A stretch of DNA of 64,000 nucleotides from Pseudoflavonifractor sp. 60. Lineage in GTDB: Bacteria; Bacillota; Clostridia; Oscillospirales; Oscillospiraceae. Below, piece by piece: positions 28,416 to 39,231 of the stretch. The notes below the pieces were generated by a model. It did no database searches, was not told the origin of the DNA, and saw nothing but the letters and a program-made list of their open reading frames with translations. The translations under genes were made by a program, and so were the position numbers. The number at the start of each line of letters is the position of its first letter. Within the stretch, counting starts at the first letter, position 1. Location: assembly GCF_009911645.1 (NCBI RefSeq), contig NZ_QWKI01000038.1:1-64000 (forward strand), written 5' to 3'.

Positions 28416-29807
28416 TTACTTCTTGCGCTGGAAATAGTCCTTGGTAATTTTGGCCACTACGCCGGACAGGGCCAGCAGAGCTACCAGGTTGGGGATGGCC
28501 ATAGCGCCGTTGAGGGTGTCGGAGATATCCCACATCAGCTGGCCGGAGCCGGTGGCGCCTACGATGCAGAACAGCACGAAGATGACCTTATAGACGGTGA
28601 CAAAAATCCTGTTGTCGCCCGAAATATAGCCCCAGCAGCGCTCGCCGTAGTAGCTCCAGCTGAGGATGGTGGACAGGGCAAAGAAGATCAGGCTGATCTG
28701 AATGATGGTACCCCCCAGAGTCCCGGGGAGGATGGCGTTGAAAGCGGCCACGGCGGCGGCGCCCTTGGTGCCGAAGGCATCCACGCTTCCTGCGTCCAGT
28801 ACGCCGGAGAGGATCACGGCCAGAGAGGTGATGGTGCAGATGACGATGGTGTCGATAAATACCTCAAACACACCCCAGATCGCCTGCTCGCAGGGCTCCT
28901 CGGTGGAGGAGGCGGCGTGGGCGATAGGGGCGGAGCCCAGGCCGGCCTCGTTGGAGAACACGCCCCGGGCAAAGCCGTTCTGCATAGCCCTCATAATGGC
29001 GTAGCCGAAGATGCCGCCCCCCACCGCCTCAAGGCTGAAAGCGCTGGAGAAGATGGCAGCGAAGGCGGCGGGAATCTCAGTGATGCGCAGGATGATGACC
29101 AGAATACCGGCAATAATATAGAAAATAGCCATAAAGGGGACCAGCAGGGAGGTGACCTGACCGATGCGCTGTACGCCGCCGATGACCACAACGGCCACCA
29201 CCACGGTAAGGACGATGCCGCCTGCCAGGGTGGGAATGCCGAACAGGCCGTTGAGAGCGCCGGCGATCTCGCTGGACTGGGCGATGTTGCCGATACCAAA
29301 GGAGGCCAGTCCGCCCAGGATGGCGAAGATGACGGCCAGCCATTTCCAGCCCTTGCCCAGGCCGTTTTCAATGTAGTACATGGGGCCGCCCTTGTGGACG
29401 CCGTTGGCGTCGGTGTTGCGGAATTTCATGGCCAGGGCGATCTCGGAGTACTTGGTACACATACCGAAAAAGGCGGACAGCCACATCCAGAACACCGCCC
29501 CCGGACCGCCGGCGAAGATGGCGCCGGTGACGCCGGCAATGTTTCCGGTGCCCACCGTGCCCGCCAGAGCGGTGGTCACAGCCTGGAAGGGGGACAGATT
29601 GCTGCCGTGGTCTTTTTTGCCGCTCTTGCTGAACAGGGAGCCCACGGTATTTTTCATAATGTAGCCGAACCAGCGCACCTGGATCCAGCCGGTGCGGAAG
29701 GTGAGGAACACGCCGGTGCCCACCAGCAGCACCAGCATAATGGGGCCCCAGACAAAGTTATTGACCGCGCCGTTCACATCGGTGACAATCTTCAGGAACT
29801 TTTCCAT
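28416..29807 (-). CDS. Alanine/glycine:cation symporter (AGCS family)
   Basis: A 463-residue membrane protein with AGCS family motifs: FRTGWIQVRWFGYIMKNTVG after TM1, GTVGTGNIAGVTGAIFAGGPGAVFWMW (Na+/substrate site, residues 90-116), GGPMYYIENGLG, the GLGSAPIAHAASSTEEP loop and YYGERCWGYI near the end. It would take up glycine or alanine with Na+. The start at 29807 has AAGGAGAG upstream. Its leader (29841-30100) holds a tandem glycine riboswitch and a terminator, which fits regulation by its own substrate. Confidence 0.94.
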   Translation of the reverse strand: MEKFLKIVTDVNGAVNNFVWGPIMLVLLVGTGVFLTFRTGWIQVRWFGYIMKNTVGSLFSKSGKKDHGSNLSPFQAVTTALAGTVGTGNIAGVTGAIFAGGPGAVFWMWLSAFFGMCTKYSEIALAMKFRNTDANGVHKGGPMYYIENGLGKGWKWLAVIFAILGGLASFGIGNIAQSSEIAGALNGLFGIPTLAGGIVLTVVVAVVVIGGVQRIGQVTSLLVPFMAIFYIIAGILVIILRITEIPAAFAAIFSSAFSLEAVGGGIFGYAIMRAMQNGFARGVFSNEAGLGSAPIAHAASSTEEPCEQAIWGVFEVFIDTIVICTITSLAVILSGVLDAGSVDAFGTKGAAAVAAFNAILPGTLGGTIIQISLIFFALSTILSWSYYGERCWGYISGDNRIFVTVYKVIFVLFCIVGATGSGQLMWDISDTLNGAMAIPNLVALLALSGVVAKITKDYFQRKK

Positions 29808-29840
29808 AAAAACGCTCTCTCCTTTTTCTCTGGACAAACG

Positions 29841-29867
29841 AAAAAGAGCTGCGGAAATGCCCGCAGC
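29841..29867 (-). terminator. Riboswitch-associated terminator in the AGCS leader
   Basis: GCTGCGG (29848-29854) pairs with CCGCAGC (29861-29867). On the minus strand it is followed by TCTTTTTCGTTT and lies 34 nt before the AGCS start codon. It is the likely expression platform of the glycine riboswitch. Confidence 0.75.
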
Positions 29868-29918
29868 CCAAAAGAAATGCCTTGTCCCGGCGGAGCGCAG
29901 CTCCGCCGTTTCGGCTTC

Positions 29919-30100
29919 TCCTCTGTCCTTTTGCCTGAGAGATTCGCGGTTTGCGCCGCGTTGCACCTTCGGCACCCGGTAAACGAGCTTCTCCAGAGTG
30001 ACATCTGCGCGCAGTCCTCATCCCCTGGGGGACGCCTGAGAGTGTTACTCCTTCGGCAGGCTGCTCCGGCCGTTTTCCTGGGCGCTTCGTCTGTCCCGAT
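29919..30100 (-). ncRNA. Tandem glycine riboswitch
   Basis: Two aptamers lie head to tail on the minus strand. Aptamer 1 contains GCCTGCCGAAGGAGTAACAC and CTCTCAGGCG (about 30015-30095). Aptamer 2 contains GGGTGCCGAAGGTGCAACGC and AATCTCTCAGGCAAAAGGAC (about 29919-30000). These are the conserved cores of the gcvT RNA element. A terminator and an AGCS (glycine/alanine) transporter gene follow. Whether glycine turns expression on or off cannot be read from the sequence; OFF regulation would fit an importer. Confidence 0.92.
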
Positions 30101-30344
30101 TCAATTGTGTCTCTTACTTTATCATAAAACATGGATTCTTGTCAACGCCTGGCGGACAATAATACACTGGACACGGAATTTTCAGCTATATAAACCAACA
30201 AACGAGATTTTTTTTCGAAGAAAGTTTACAATTTGCTCTTTTTTCCCGGGGAAGAGTGTGGTATACTCTACAAGATACATTAAGATGTGTAATTATGTCC
30301 AAAAATCTGCCGGATAAATTACGACCGAAAGGTGTTTGATAGCC

Positions 30345-33101
<2,757 letters not shown>

Positions 33102-33118
33102 TAAGAGACCCCATAAAA

Positions 33119-33150
33119 GCGCGCGCTGGCTGGCCAGCGCGCGTTTTTTG
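33119..33150 (+). terminator. secA terminator
   Basis: GCGCGCGCTGGC...GCCAGCGCGCG stem followed by TTTTTTG, with an outer ACCCCA/TGGGGT extension, 15 nt after the secA stop. Confidence 0.9.
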
Positions 33151-33162
33151 TGGGGTTTATTG

Positions 33163-33190
33163 AAAAGCAGACGCCTGGGGGCGTCTGCTT
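33163..33190 (-). terminator. Terminator of the flavodiiron operon
   Basis: AGCAGACGCC/GGCGTCTGCT stem, followed on the minus strand by TTTTCAATAAA. It lies just past the flavodiiron gene. Confidence 0.8.
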
Positions 33191-33205
33191 GGAGGGCAGT
33201 AGAGT

Positions 33206-34432
33206 TTACTTGGTCTCGCCCTTGACAGAGGCGGCAATGGCGTCGGCCAAGGCGTCGATTTCCGACTCGTTGTCCGCCTTCAGGGAGGAGGTGACCGTCA
33301 TCTCCTCGTCCAGAACGGTCATGTTCTTCAGACGCTCGATCTCCTCCTTCATCAGCGCACCGGAGCGGGGGGCCCAGGAGCCGCTGCCCATAATGGCCAC
33401 GGTGCGCTTTTGCAGGTTGAGGGCTTTCATGTCCATCAGGAAGTTGTGCATGGGCGGGAAGATGCCCAGGTTGTAGGTGACGGAGGCCAGCACCAGGTGG
33501 CTGTACTTGAACAGGTCGGAGATCAGGTAGCTGACGTGGGTCGAGGAAACGTCATACAGCCGGGTGTTGGTGACCCCACGGGCGGTGAGCTTGGCGGCCA
33601 GCACTTCGGCGGCGGCCTCAGTGTTGCCGTACATGGAGGCGTAGACAATCATCACGCCCTTCTCCTCGGGCTCGTAGGTGGCCCAGTGGGTGTACTTGTC
33701 AATAATGTAGCCCAGGTCCTTGCGCCACACCGGACCGTGGAGGGGGCACAGGTACTTGATGTTGTCCAGACCCACGATATTTGCTGCCTTGTTCAGCAGG
33801 GCCACCACCTGAGGGCCGTACTTGCCCACAATGTTGGTGTAGTACCGGCGGGCGTCGTCAATCCACTCCCGGTCGAAGTCGAACTCGTCGGCGAACAGCT
33901 TGCCGTCCAGAGAGCGGAAGGAGCCGAAGGCGTCGGCGGAGAAGAGAACGCCGTTGGTGGTGTCGAAGGTGACCATGGCCTCAGGCCAGTGGACCATGGG
34001 GGCGTAGACGAAAGCCACTGTGTGCTTGCCGAAGCACTTGGTATCCCCCTCGGCCACCTCCTCAATGGCGTTGGGGTCCAGGCCGAAGCCGAACTGGTTG
34101 AGTAGAGTCACCGCCTTGGGGGTTGTGATGATCTTCACCTGGGGCCAGCGCAGGAGGATCTCCTCAATAGAGGCGGCGTGGTCGGGTTCCACGTGGTTGA
34201 TGACCAGGTAGTCCAGGGGGCGGCCATTGAGCACCGCCTTCACGTTGGCAATGAACTGCCGCCCCACCGCCCAGTCGGCGGTGTCAAAGAGGACGGTCTT
34301 CTCGTCCAGCAGGACGTAGGCGTTGTAGGAGACGCCGTGGTACAGGGGGTGGATGTTCTCAAACAGGGCCAGCCGGTGCTCGTCCGCGCCTACCCAGTAC
34401 AGGTCGTCGGTGACCATGCGGTAATTGTACAT
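33206..34432 (-). CDS. Flavodiiron protein (A-type flavoprotein, FprA-like)
   Basis: A 408-residue protein. The N-terminal metallo-beta-lactamase domain has the diiron ligands NHVEPDHAAS (HxExDH), HWPEAMV, SADAFGSF and LHGPVW; the C-terminal flavodoxin domain (from about residue 255) binds FMN through ASMYGNTEAAAE and SGSWAPRSG. These enzymes reduce O2 to water or NO to N2O with electrons from rubredoxin. It is cytoplasmic. It is the third unit of a minus-strand operon whose first unit encodes a rubredoxin domain, so that domain is a plausible electron donor. Confidence 0.95.
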   Translation of the reverse strand: MYNYRMVTDDLYWVGADEHRLALFENIHPLYHGVSYNAYVLLDEKTVLFDTADWAVGRQFIANVKAVLNGRPLDYLVINHVEPDHAASIEEILLRWPQVKIITTPKAVTLLNQFGFGLDPNAIEEVAEGDTKCFGKHTVAFVYAPMVHWPEAMVTFDTTNGVLFSADAFGSFRSLDGKLFADEFDFDREWIDDARRYYTNIVGKYGPQVVALLNKAANIVGLDNIKYLCPLHGPVWRKDLGYIIDKYTHWATYEPEEKGVMIVYASMYGNTEAAAEVLAAKLTARGVTNTRLYDVSSTHVSYLISDLFKYSHLVLASVTYNLGIFPPMHNFLMDMKALNLQKRTVAIMGSGSWAPRSGALMKEEIERLKNMTVLDEEMTVTSSLKADNESEIDALADAIAASVKGETK

Positions 34433-34453
34433 ATAGAGTTTCCTCCTTGTTGT

Positions 34454-35299
34454 TTAATAGCAGTTGTGGTGGACCATCAAAATATCGTCAAAGCGGCGGG
34501 CCTTCAAGTCCTCGGGCTTGATGAAGAAGCAGAAGGTGTCCATTTCCAGGTCGGACGCGTCATCGGGTGGTGTCAGGTCGTATTGAAACAGCAGCTTGGT
34601 ATAGTCGCTCAGGTCCTCGCCGTCCAGTCGGAACTCTCCCTGCCGCAGGGACGGATGGCCTCCCAGCTTGAACCCCCAGTTGCCGAAATCACAGAAAAAT
34701 TGATCCGTATCCTCGTAGCTGTTCTCCAGGTCGTAGACACCCTCTTCCTCTTCGCCGTCCTCATCTTCCTCCCCTGCGGCCTGGAAAATAGGCGTCAGCG
34801 CGTCCTCCAAAAACTCAAAACCCAGGTCGATGGCAAAACCGCCGTCCTCCGCCATAGAAAGTGTGGCGATCTCCTCCGCCGGTTCAAATTCCATGCCGCC
34901 CTCGGGGGAATCTATGCGCCAACGCGCTTCTGGCACGGTATTTTCGCAGGCGGGAACATCCTCGGGAACTTCCGAATAATAGCGGACCTGAAAGAACCCG
35001 GCGTCCTGTTTCCATGTGCAGCCGTCTTCATAGAAAGACTCAAACTTCTCCTCCTCCGTGCAGAGGAAGAATTGCAGCAGGCCCCTATCCGGGAAACCCT
35101 CCAGCGGCGGGACTTGGGCCAAATTGATCTGCGCGAGGAACTCCATCTCCGGCGCTTCGGCCCCGGCGGGGAGGTAAAATGTCCCGCCAAATTTGCTGTC
35201 CGCCGGACCTGCGGCTTTCCCGGGCTCCGGCGTGATATGAACGCAAGGCAGCAGGCTGGGCTGACAGGCGGCAATGATTTTTTCTCGTTCTAGTCTCAT
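34454..35299 (-). CDS. DUF1963 (YwqG-like) family protein
   Basis: A 281-residue soluble protein with the DUF1963 pattern: SKFGGTFYLPAG near residue 36, FLAQINLAQVPPLEGFPDRG near 54, LLQFF, then a C-terminal GGHPSLRQGEFR and CFFIKPEDLKARRFDDI. The family's role is unknown; members often occur with SUKH-type immunity genes. An acidic run (EEDEDGEEEEG) interrupts the middle. It lies between the rubredoxin-containing frame (6 nt gap) and the flavodiiron gene (21 nt gap), so it is co-transcribed with them although no redox function is apparent. Confidence 0.8.
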   Translation of the reverse strand: MRLEREKIIAACQPSLLPCVHITPEPGKAAGPADSKFGGTFYLPAGAEAPEMEFLAQINLAQVPPLEGFPDRGLLQFFLCTEEEKFESFYEDGCTWKQDAGFFQVRYYSEVPEDVPACENTVPEARWRIDSPEGGMEFEPAEEIATLSMAEDGGFAIDLGFEFLEDALTPIFQAAGEEDEDGEEEEGVYDLENSYEDTDQFFCDFGNWGFKLGGHPSLRQGEFRLDGEDLSDYTKLLFQYDLTPPDDASDLEMDTFCFFIKPEDLKARRFDDILMVHHNCY

Positions 35300-35305
35300 G
35301 TCCGG

Positions 35306-35977
35306 TTACTCCTCAACTTCGATGAACGCGTCCACGGTCTCGCCGCAGTGGGGGCAGGTCCAGCCCTCGGGCAGGTCCTTGAAGGCGGTGCCGGGCTTCA
35401 CCTCGTTTTCGGGGTCGCCCTGCATGGGGTCGTACTCGTGGCCGCAGCCGTTGCAGATGTAGAGCTTCCGGGGCTGGTAGACCTTCTTGGGGGCCATTCG
35501 TTTCATCTTGGTCATGGGCGGGGCGGGGAGCTTCTCGCCGGTGTCCAGCGCCTTGGTGAGCAGGGGCAAAATCTCCAGCACGTCGCCCACAATGCCGTAG
35601 TCGCAGTTCTTGAAGATCTTCGCATTGGGGTTGGTGTTGATGGCCACAATGCAGGAGGCGTCCTTGATGCCTTTCAGGTGCTGGATGGCCCCGGAGATGC
35701 CGCAGGCGATGTACAGGTTGCCCTTGAACTTCTGGCCAGACATACCCACATAGCGGTTGATGGGCACATATTTCAGGGTCTCGGCCACGGGACGGCTGGA
35801 GCCAATTGCCGCGCCGGCGGCCTTGGCCAGGTCTTCGATGAGCTTCATGTTTTCCTTGGCCCCGATGCCCTGACCGGCGGAGACGACCCGTTCGGCCTGA
35901 GTGATGGGGGTGTCCATGGGGATGCCCACAGTGAAGTCGTGGCCGTCCTTCTTCAAGTTGGCCACCAGGGCCTCCAC
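35306..35977 (-). CDS. ETF alpha C-domain plus rubredoxin module, downstream half of an interrupted fusion
   Basis: The frame continues that of the acyl-CoA dehydrogenase after one TAG (35984-35986). Residues 25-145 are the FAD-binding C-terminal domain of EtfA: QAERVVSAGQGIGAKEN, SSRPVAETLKYVP, CGISGAIQHLKGIKD, IVAINTNPNAKIF and DYGIVGDVLEILP. Residues 172-215 are a rubredoxin with CNGCG...CPHCG. The EtfA N-terminal domain and any EtfB are absent. If translated separately it could start at GTG 35977 (GGAGA 3 nt upstream; AAGGAGG farther off) by reinitiation. Otherwise it is produced by readthrough or is the dead tail of a nonsense mutant. Confidence 0.8.
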   Translation of the reverse strand: MEALVANLKKDGHDFTVGIPMDTPITQAERVVSAGQGIGAKENMKLIEDLAKAAGAAIGSSRPVAETLKYVPINRYVGMSGQKFKGNLYIACGISGAIQHLKGIKDASCIVAINTNPNAKIFKNCDYGIVGDVLEILPLLTKALDTGEKLPAPPMTKMKRMAPKKVYQPRKLYICNGCGHEYDPMQGDPENEVKPGTAFKDLPEGWTCPHCGETVDAFIEVEE

Positions 35978-35983
35978 CTTCTC

Positions 35984-37219
35984 CTAGACGGTGCCCTCCT
36001 TGAGGATGAGCCGCTTCCGGGCGCCCGTCTCGGGACCGCGAGGACCAGCCGCAGCGGCGGAGGGGGCCTCCTTGGCCGCCCTGCCCAGGATGTGGGAGGC
36101 GATGACCACCCGCTGGATTTCGTTGGTGCCCTCGTAGATAGTGGTGATCTTGGCGTCCCGGTAGAACCGTTCCACCTCCATGCCCTTGATGTAGCCGCAG
36201 CCGCCGAAGATCTGAAGGGCATCGTTGGTGACCTCCAGGGCGATGTCAGAGGCGTACTGCTTGGCCATAGCCGACTCCATGCCGTAGGGGGCGTGGGCCT
36301 GCTTCAGCTCGGCGGCGGAGTACACCAGGAACCGGGCGCAGCGCAGCTTGGTGGCCATGTCGGCAATCTTGAAGGCCACGTTTTGCTGCTGGCAGATGGG
36401 CTTGCCGAACTGGACGCGCTCCTTGGAGTACTCCACGGCGGCCTCGTAGGCCCCCTGCGCGATGCCCAGCGCCTGGGCCGCGATGCCGATGCGACCGCCG
36501 TCCAGGGTCGCCATTGCGATCTTAAAGCCCTGGCCCTCCTTGCCCAGCAGGTTCTCCTTGGGGACCTTCACATTGTTGAAGTTCAGCTGGCAGGTGGCGG
36601 AGGAGCGGATGCCCATCTTGTCATAGTGCTCCTCAAAGGTGAAGCCCTCCCAGCCCTTTTCCACGATGAGGGCGGAGATGCCCCGAGTCCCGATGCCGGG
36701 GGTTGTGACGGCGAAGACCACGTAGGTGTCGGCCTGACCGCCGTTGGTGATGAAGATCTTCTCGCCGTTGAGGAGGTAGTGGTCCCCCATGTCCTCGGCG
36801 GTGGTCTCGGTGCCGCCTGCGTCGGAACCGGCGTTGGGCTCGGTGAGGCCGAAGGCGCCCACCTTTCTGCCGGAGCACAGGTCAGGCAGATACTTTTTCT
36901 TTTGCTCCTCATTGCCGAAGGCGTAGATGGGGTAGGTGCCCAGCGAGGTGTGGGCCGACAGGATCACGCCCACGCCGCCGTCAACCCGGGCCAGCTCCTC
37001 CACGGCGATGGCATAGCTCAGGGCGTCCGCCCCGGCCCCGCCGTACTCCTTGTCGTAGGGCAGGCCCATGATGCCCAGCTCGCCCATCTTCTTGACCACC
37101 TCAGTGGGGAACTGGTTGTTTTGGTCCAGCATGAAGGCGATGGGCTTTACCTCAGTCTCGGCAAATTCCCTTACCTTGGCGCGCAGCTCCTCATGCTCCT
37201 GTAGGGTTTGATACAACAT
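35984..37219 (-). CDS. Acyl-CoA dehydrogenase, upstream half of an interrupted fusion
   Basis: Residues 1-375 are a complete acyl-CoA dehydrogenase: YGGAGADALSYAIAVEELAR, GAFGLTEPNAGSDAGG (acyl-CoA binding), FITNGGQADTYVVFA, RVQFGKPI, IFGGCGYIKGMEVERFYRD and the catalytic glutamate in IYEGTNEIQ. It oxidises acyl-CoA with FAD. After the domain comes a Pro/Ala linker (EAPSAAAAGPRGPETG) and RKRLILKEGTV, then TAG in the same frame as the EtfA-rubredoxin module; read through, the product would be 637 residues. The start has GAGGAGG upstream and a consensus promoter at 37283-37310. Confidence 0.93.
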   Translation of the reverse strand: MLYQTLQEHEELRAKVREFAETEVKPIAFMLDQNNQFPTEVVKKMGELGIMGLPYDKEYGGAGADALSYAIAVEELARVDGGVGVILSAHTSLGTYPIYAFGNEEQKKKYLPDLCSGRKVGAFGLTEPNAGSDAGGTETTAEDMGDHYLLNGEKIFITNGGQADTYVVFAVTTPGIGTRGISALIVEKGWEGFTFEEHYDKMGIRSSATCQLNFNNVKVPKENLLGKEGQGFKIAMATLDGGRIGIAAQALGIAQGAYEAAVEYSKERVQFGKPICQQQNVAFKIADMATKLRCARFLVYSAAELKQAHAPYGMESAMAKQYASDIALEVTNDALQIFGGCGYIKGMEVERFYRDAKITTIYEGTNEIQRVVIASHILGRAAKEAPSAAAAGPRGPETGARKRLILKEGTV

Positions 37220-37282
37220 GCAAATTCGTCCTCCTCTATGCTTTATTTAAAATGCTGCCTTGAAACAGTACTGATTTAGTCC

Positions 37283-37310
37283 ATTATATCATGTCCGTCT
37301 GATTTGTCAA
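37283..37310 (-). promoter_or_regulatory. Promoter of the acyl-CoA dehydrogenase operon
   Basis: TTGACA (37305-37310), a 16-bp spacer and TATAAT (37283-37288) on the minus strand, about 60 nt before the start codon. The remaining gap to 37488 holds a GC-rich imperfect repeat but no gene. Confidence 0.75.
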
Positions 37311-37488
37311 TCCGCCTGGGAAATAAAAGTTTATTTTCGGCATTTTGCCGGGAGAGCCGGTTTTCACGCTGGCAATCAGGTGATCCCCTGAGCCGCCCGT
37401 CCCGCTCCTCCATGCAGGCGGGACGGTTGATTTTTCCCCGGAGAAGAATTATAATAGGGAAAAATCTTTGCGAGAGCAGGTGAGGGCT

Positions 37489-39231
37489 ATGGCCATTATT
37501 GGCATTGACTTAGGCACGACGAACAGCCTGGCGGCGGTATGGCGCAACGGGAAGAGCGAACTGATCCCCAACGCCGCCAGGGAGTACCTGACCCCCAGCG
37601 TGGTCAGCGTGGACGAGGACGGGACTATTTTGGTGGGGGCGGCGGCCCGGGAGCGGCTGATAACCCATCCGGAGTGTACCGCCGCCTGCTTCAAGCGGGC
37701 CATGGGCACCAGCCGCCGGTTTGAGCTGGGGGGCCAGAGCTTCACGGCAGAAGAACTGTCCTCCTTTGTGCTGCGCCGGCTGCGGGAGGACGCGGAGGCC
37801 TACCTGGGCGAGGTGGTGGACGAGGCGGTGGTCAGCGTCCCCGCTTACTTTGCCGAGGCCCAGCGCGCCGCCACTAAGCGGGCTGGTGCGCTGGCGGGGC
37901 TGACGGTGGACCGTCTGGTGAACGAGCCCTCTGCGGCGGCGGTGGCCGGTCACATCGGCGAGGGGGAGGAGGACAAGGTGTGTCTGGTCTTCGACCTGGG
38001 GGGCGGAACGTTGGACGTCTCCCTGGTGGAGCGCTTTGACAACGTGGTCAGCGTCACCGCCGTCAGCGGAGACAACTTCCTGGGGGGCCGGGACTTTGAC
38101 GAGTTCATTGCCCGGGGCTTCTGCCAGGACTGCGGCCTGAATTTTGATACTCTGTCCCGTCCGCGGCAGGAGTCTCTCATCCGCCAGGCGGAGACCTGTA
38201 AAATGGCCCTTACCCACCAGGAGCCGGTGATTATGGCGGTGTCCGACGAGGAGATTTCCGCCTCGCTGCCCCTGACCCACGAGTGGGTGATCCGCAAGAG
38301 CAGCTCCCTGTTCCAGCGGATGCTGGCGCCGGTGCGCAAGGTATTTCTGGACGCAGGCATGGGGGCCAATGAGCTGGACGAGTTGGTGATGGTGGGGGGT
38401 TCCAGCCATATGCCGGCGGTGCGGCGGTATATCGCCAAGGCGCTGAAAAAGGAGCCTGCCGCCGGGACCCGGCCCGATACCGCCATTGCCATCGGGGCTG
38501 GCATCTGCGCCGGTATGAAGGTCCGGGCTCAGGATCTGCGGGGGCTGGTCCTTACCGATGTGTGCCCCTTTACCCTGGGGATCAATGTGCTGAACGAGGC
38601 CCAGCCGGACCGCTGCCTTATGTCCCCCATTATTGAGCGCAACAGCGTCCTCCCCTCCAGCAAGGAGGGGACCTACTGCACCGCCCGGGACAACCAGCGG
38701 GCCATTGATGTGAAGGTGTACCAGGGGGAGCAGCGCTACTGCGACGACAACACCTATTTGGGCCACGTGGAGCTGGCGGTGCCCCCCGCGCCCCGGGGCC
38801 ACCAGTTTGTTAAGGTGCGCTTTACCTACGATATCAACGGCCTGCTGGAGGTGGACGTAACCGGCAAGGACGGCCAGAAGGGGCGGCTGGTCCTCCAGGG
38901 CTCCGGCATGACGGAGGGGGAGGTGGAGCAGCGGCTGAAGGAGCTGGAGGCGCTGAAGCTCCACCCCAGGGACCAGGAGGGCCCCCGCACCCTTATTGCC
39001 CGGGGGGAGCGGCTGTATGCCATGACGGTGGGGCAGCTGCGGGACCAGGTGGCCTATATGCTGGACTGGTACCAGATCCAGCTATCGACCCAGGAGAGCC
39101 TGCGCATTGCCAAGGCCAGCCGCCGGGTCTCGGAGTTTTTTGACCAGGCAGAGGAGTACATCGGAGTGGATGGCCTGCCGCCCCTGGACTTGAATCCTCT
39201 GGCGGATGAAGACGGGGAGGAGGCGACATGA
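37489..39231 (+). CDS. Hsp70 family chaperone (HscC-like)
   Basis: A 580-residue Hsp70. The ATPase domain is complete: IIGIDLGTTNSLAAVW (phosphate 1), FDLGGGTLDVSLVE (phosphate 2), NEPSAAAVAGH and MVGGSSHMPAVRRYI (adenosine loop). The substrate-binding domain follows from residue 370 (DVCPFTLGINVLNE, DNQRAIDVKVYQGE) with a short helical lid. It lacks the EEVD-like tail and is shorter than DnaK. The ATG at 37489 follows AGGTGAGGG. Its stop overlaps the next gene (ATGA), a J-domain membrane protein that is its obvious cochaperone. Confidence 0.92.
   Translation: MAIIGIDLGTTNSLAAVWRNGKSELIPNAAREYLTPSVVSVDEDGTILVGAAARERLITHPECTAACFKRAMGTSRRFELGGQSFTAEELSSFVLRRLREDAEAYLGEVVDEAVVSVPAYFAEAQRAATKRAGALAGLTVDRLVNEPSAAAVAGHIGEGEEDKVCLVFDLGGGTLDVSLVERFDNVVSVTAVSGDNFLGGRDFDEFIARGFCQDCGLNFDTLSRPRQESLIRQAETCKMALTHQEPVIMAVSDEEISASLPLTHEWVIRKSSSLFQRMLAPVRKVFLDAGMGANELDELVMVGGSSHMPAVRRYIAKALKKEPAAGTRPDTAIAIGAGICAGMKVRAQDLRGLVLTDVCPFTLGINVLNEAQPDRCLMSPIIERNSVLPSSKEGTYCTARDNQRAIDVKVYQGEQRYCDDNTYLGHVELAVPPAPRGHQFVKVRFTYDINGLLEVDVTGKDGQKGRLVLQGSGMTEGEVEQRLKELEALKLHPRDQEGPRTLIARGERLYAMTVGQLRDQVAYMLDWYQIQLSTQESLRIAKASRRVSEFFDQAEEYIGVDGLPPLDLNPLADEDGEEAT

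Noticed and set aside
28404-30317. 637-codon plus-strand frame across the AGCS gene and the riboswitch
   Set aside because: It is antisense to the transporter and runs through the glycine aptamers and their terminator, so it is not coding.
35984-35986. TAG as a pyrrolysine codon
   Set aside because: No pyl genes or PYLIS element are visible in the window and TAG terminates several other genes; acyl-CoA dehydrogenases are not known pyrrolysine proteins. Kept only as a remote option.
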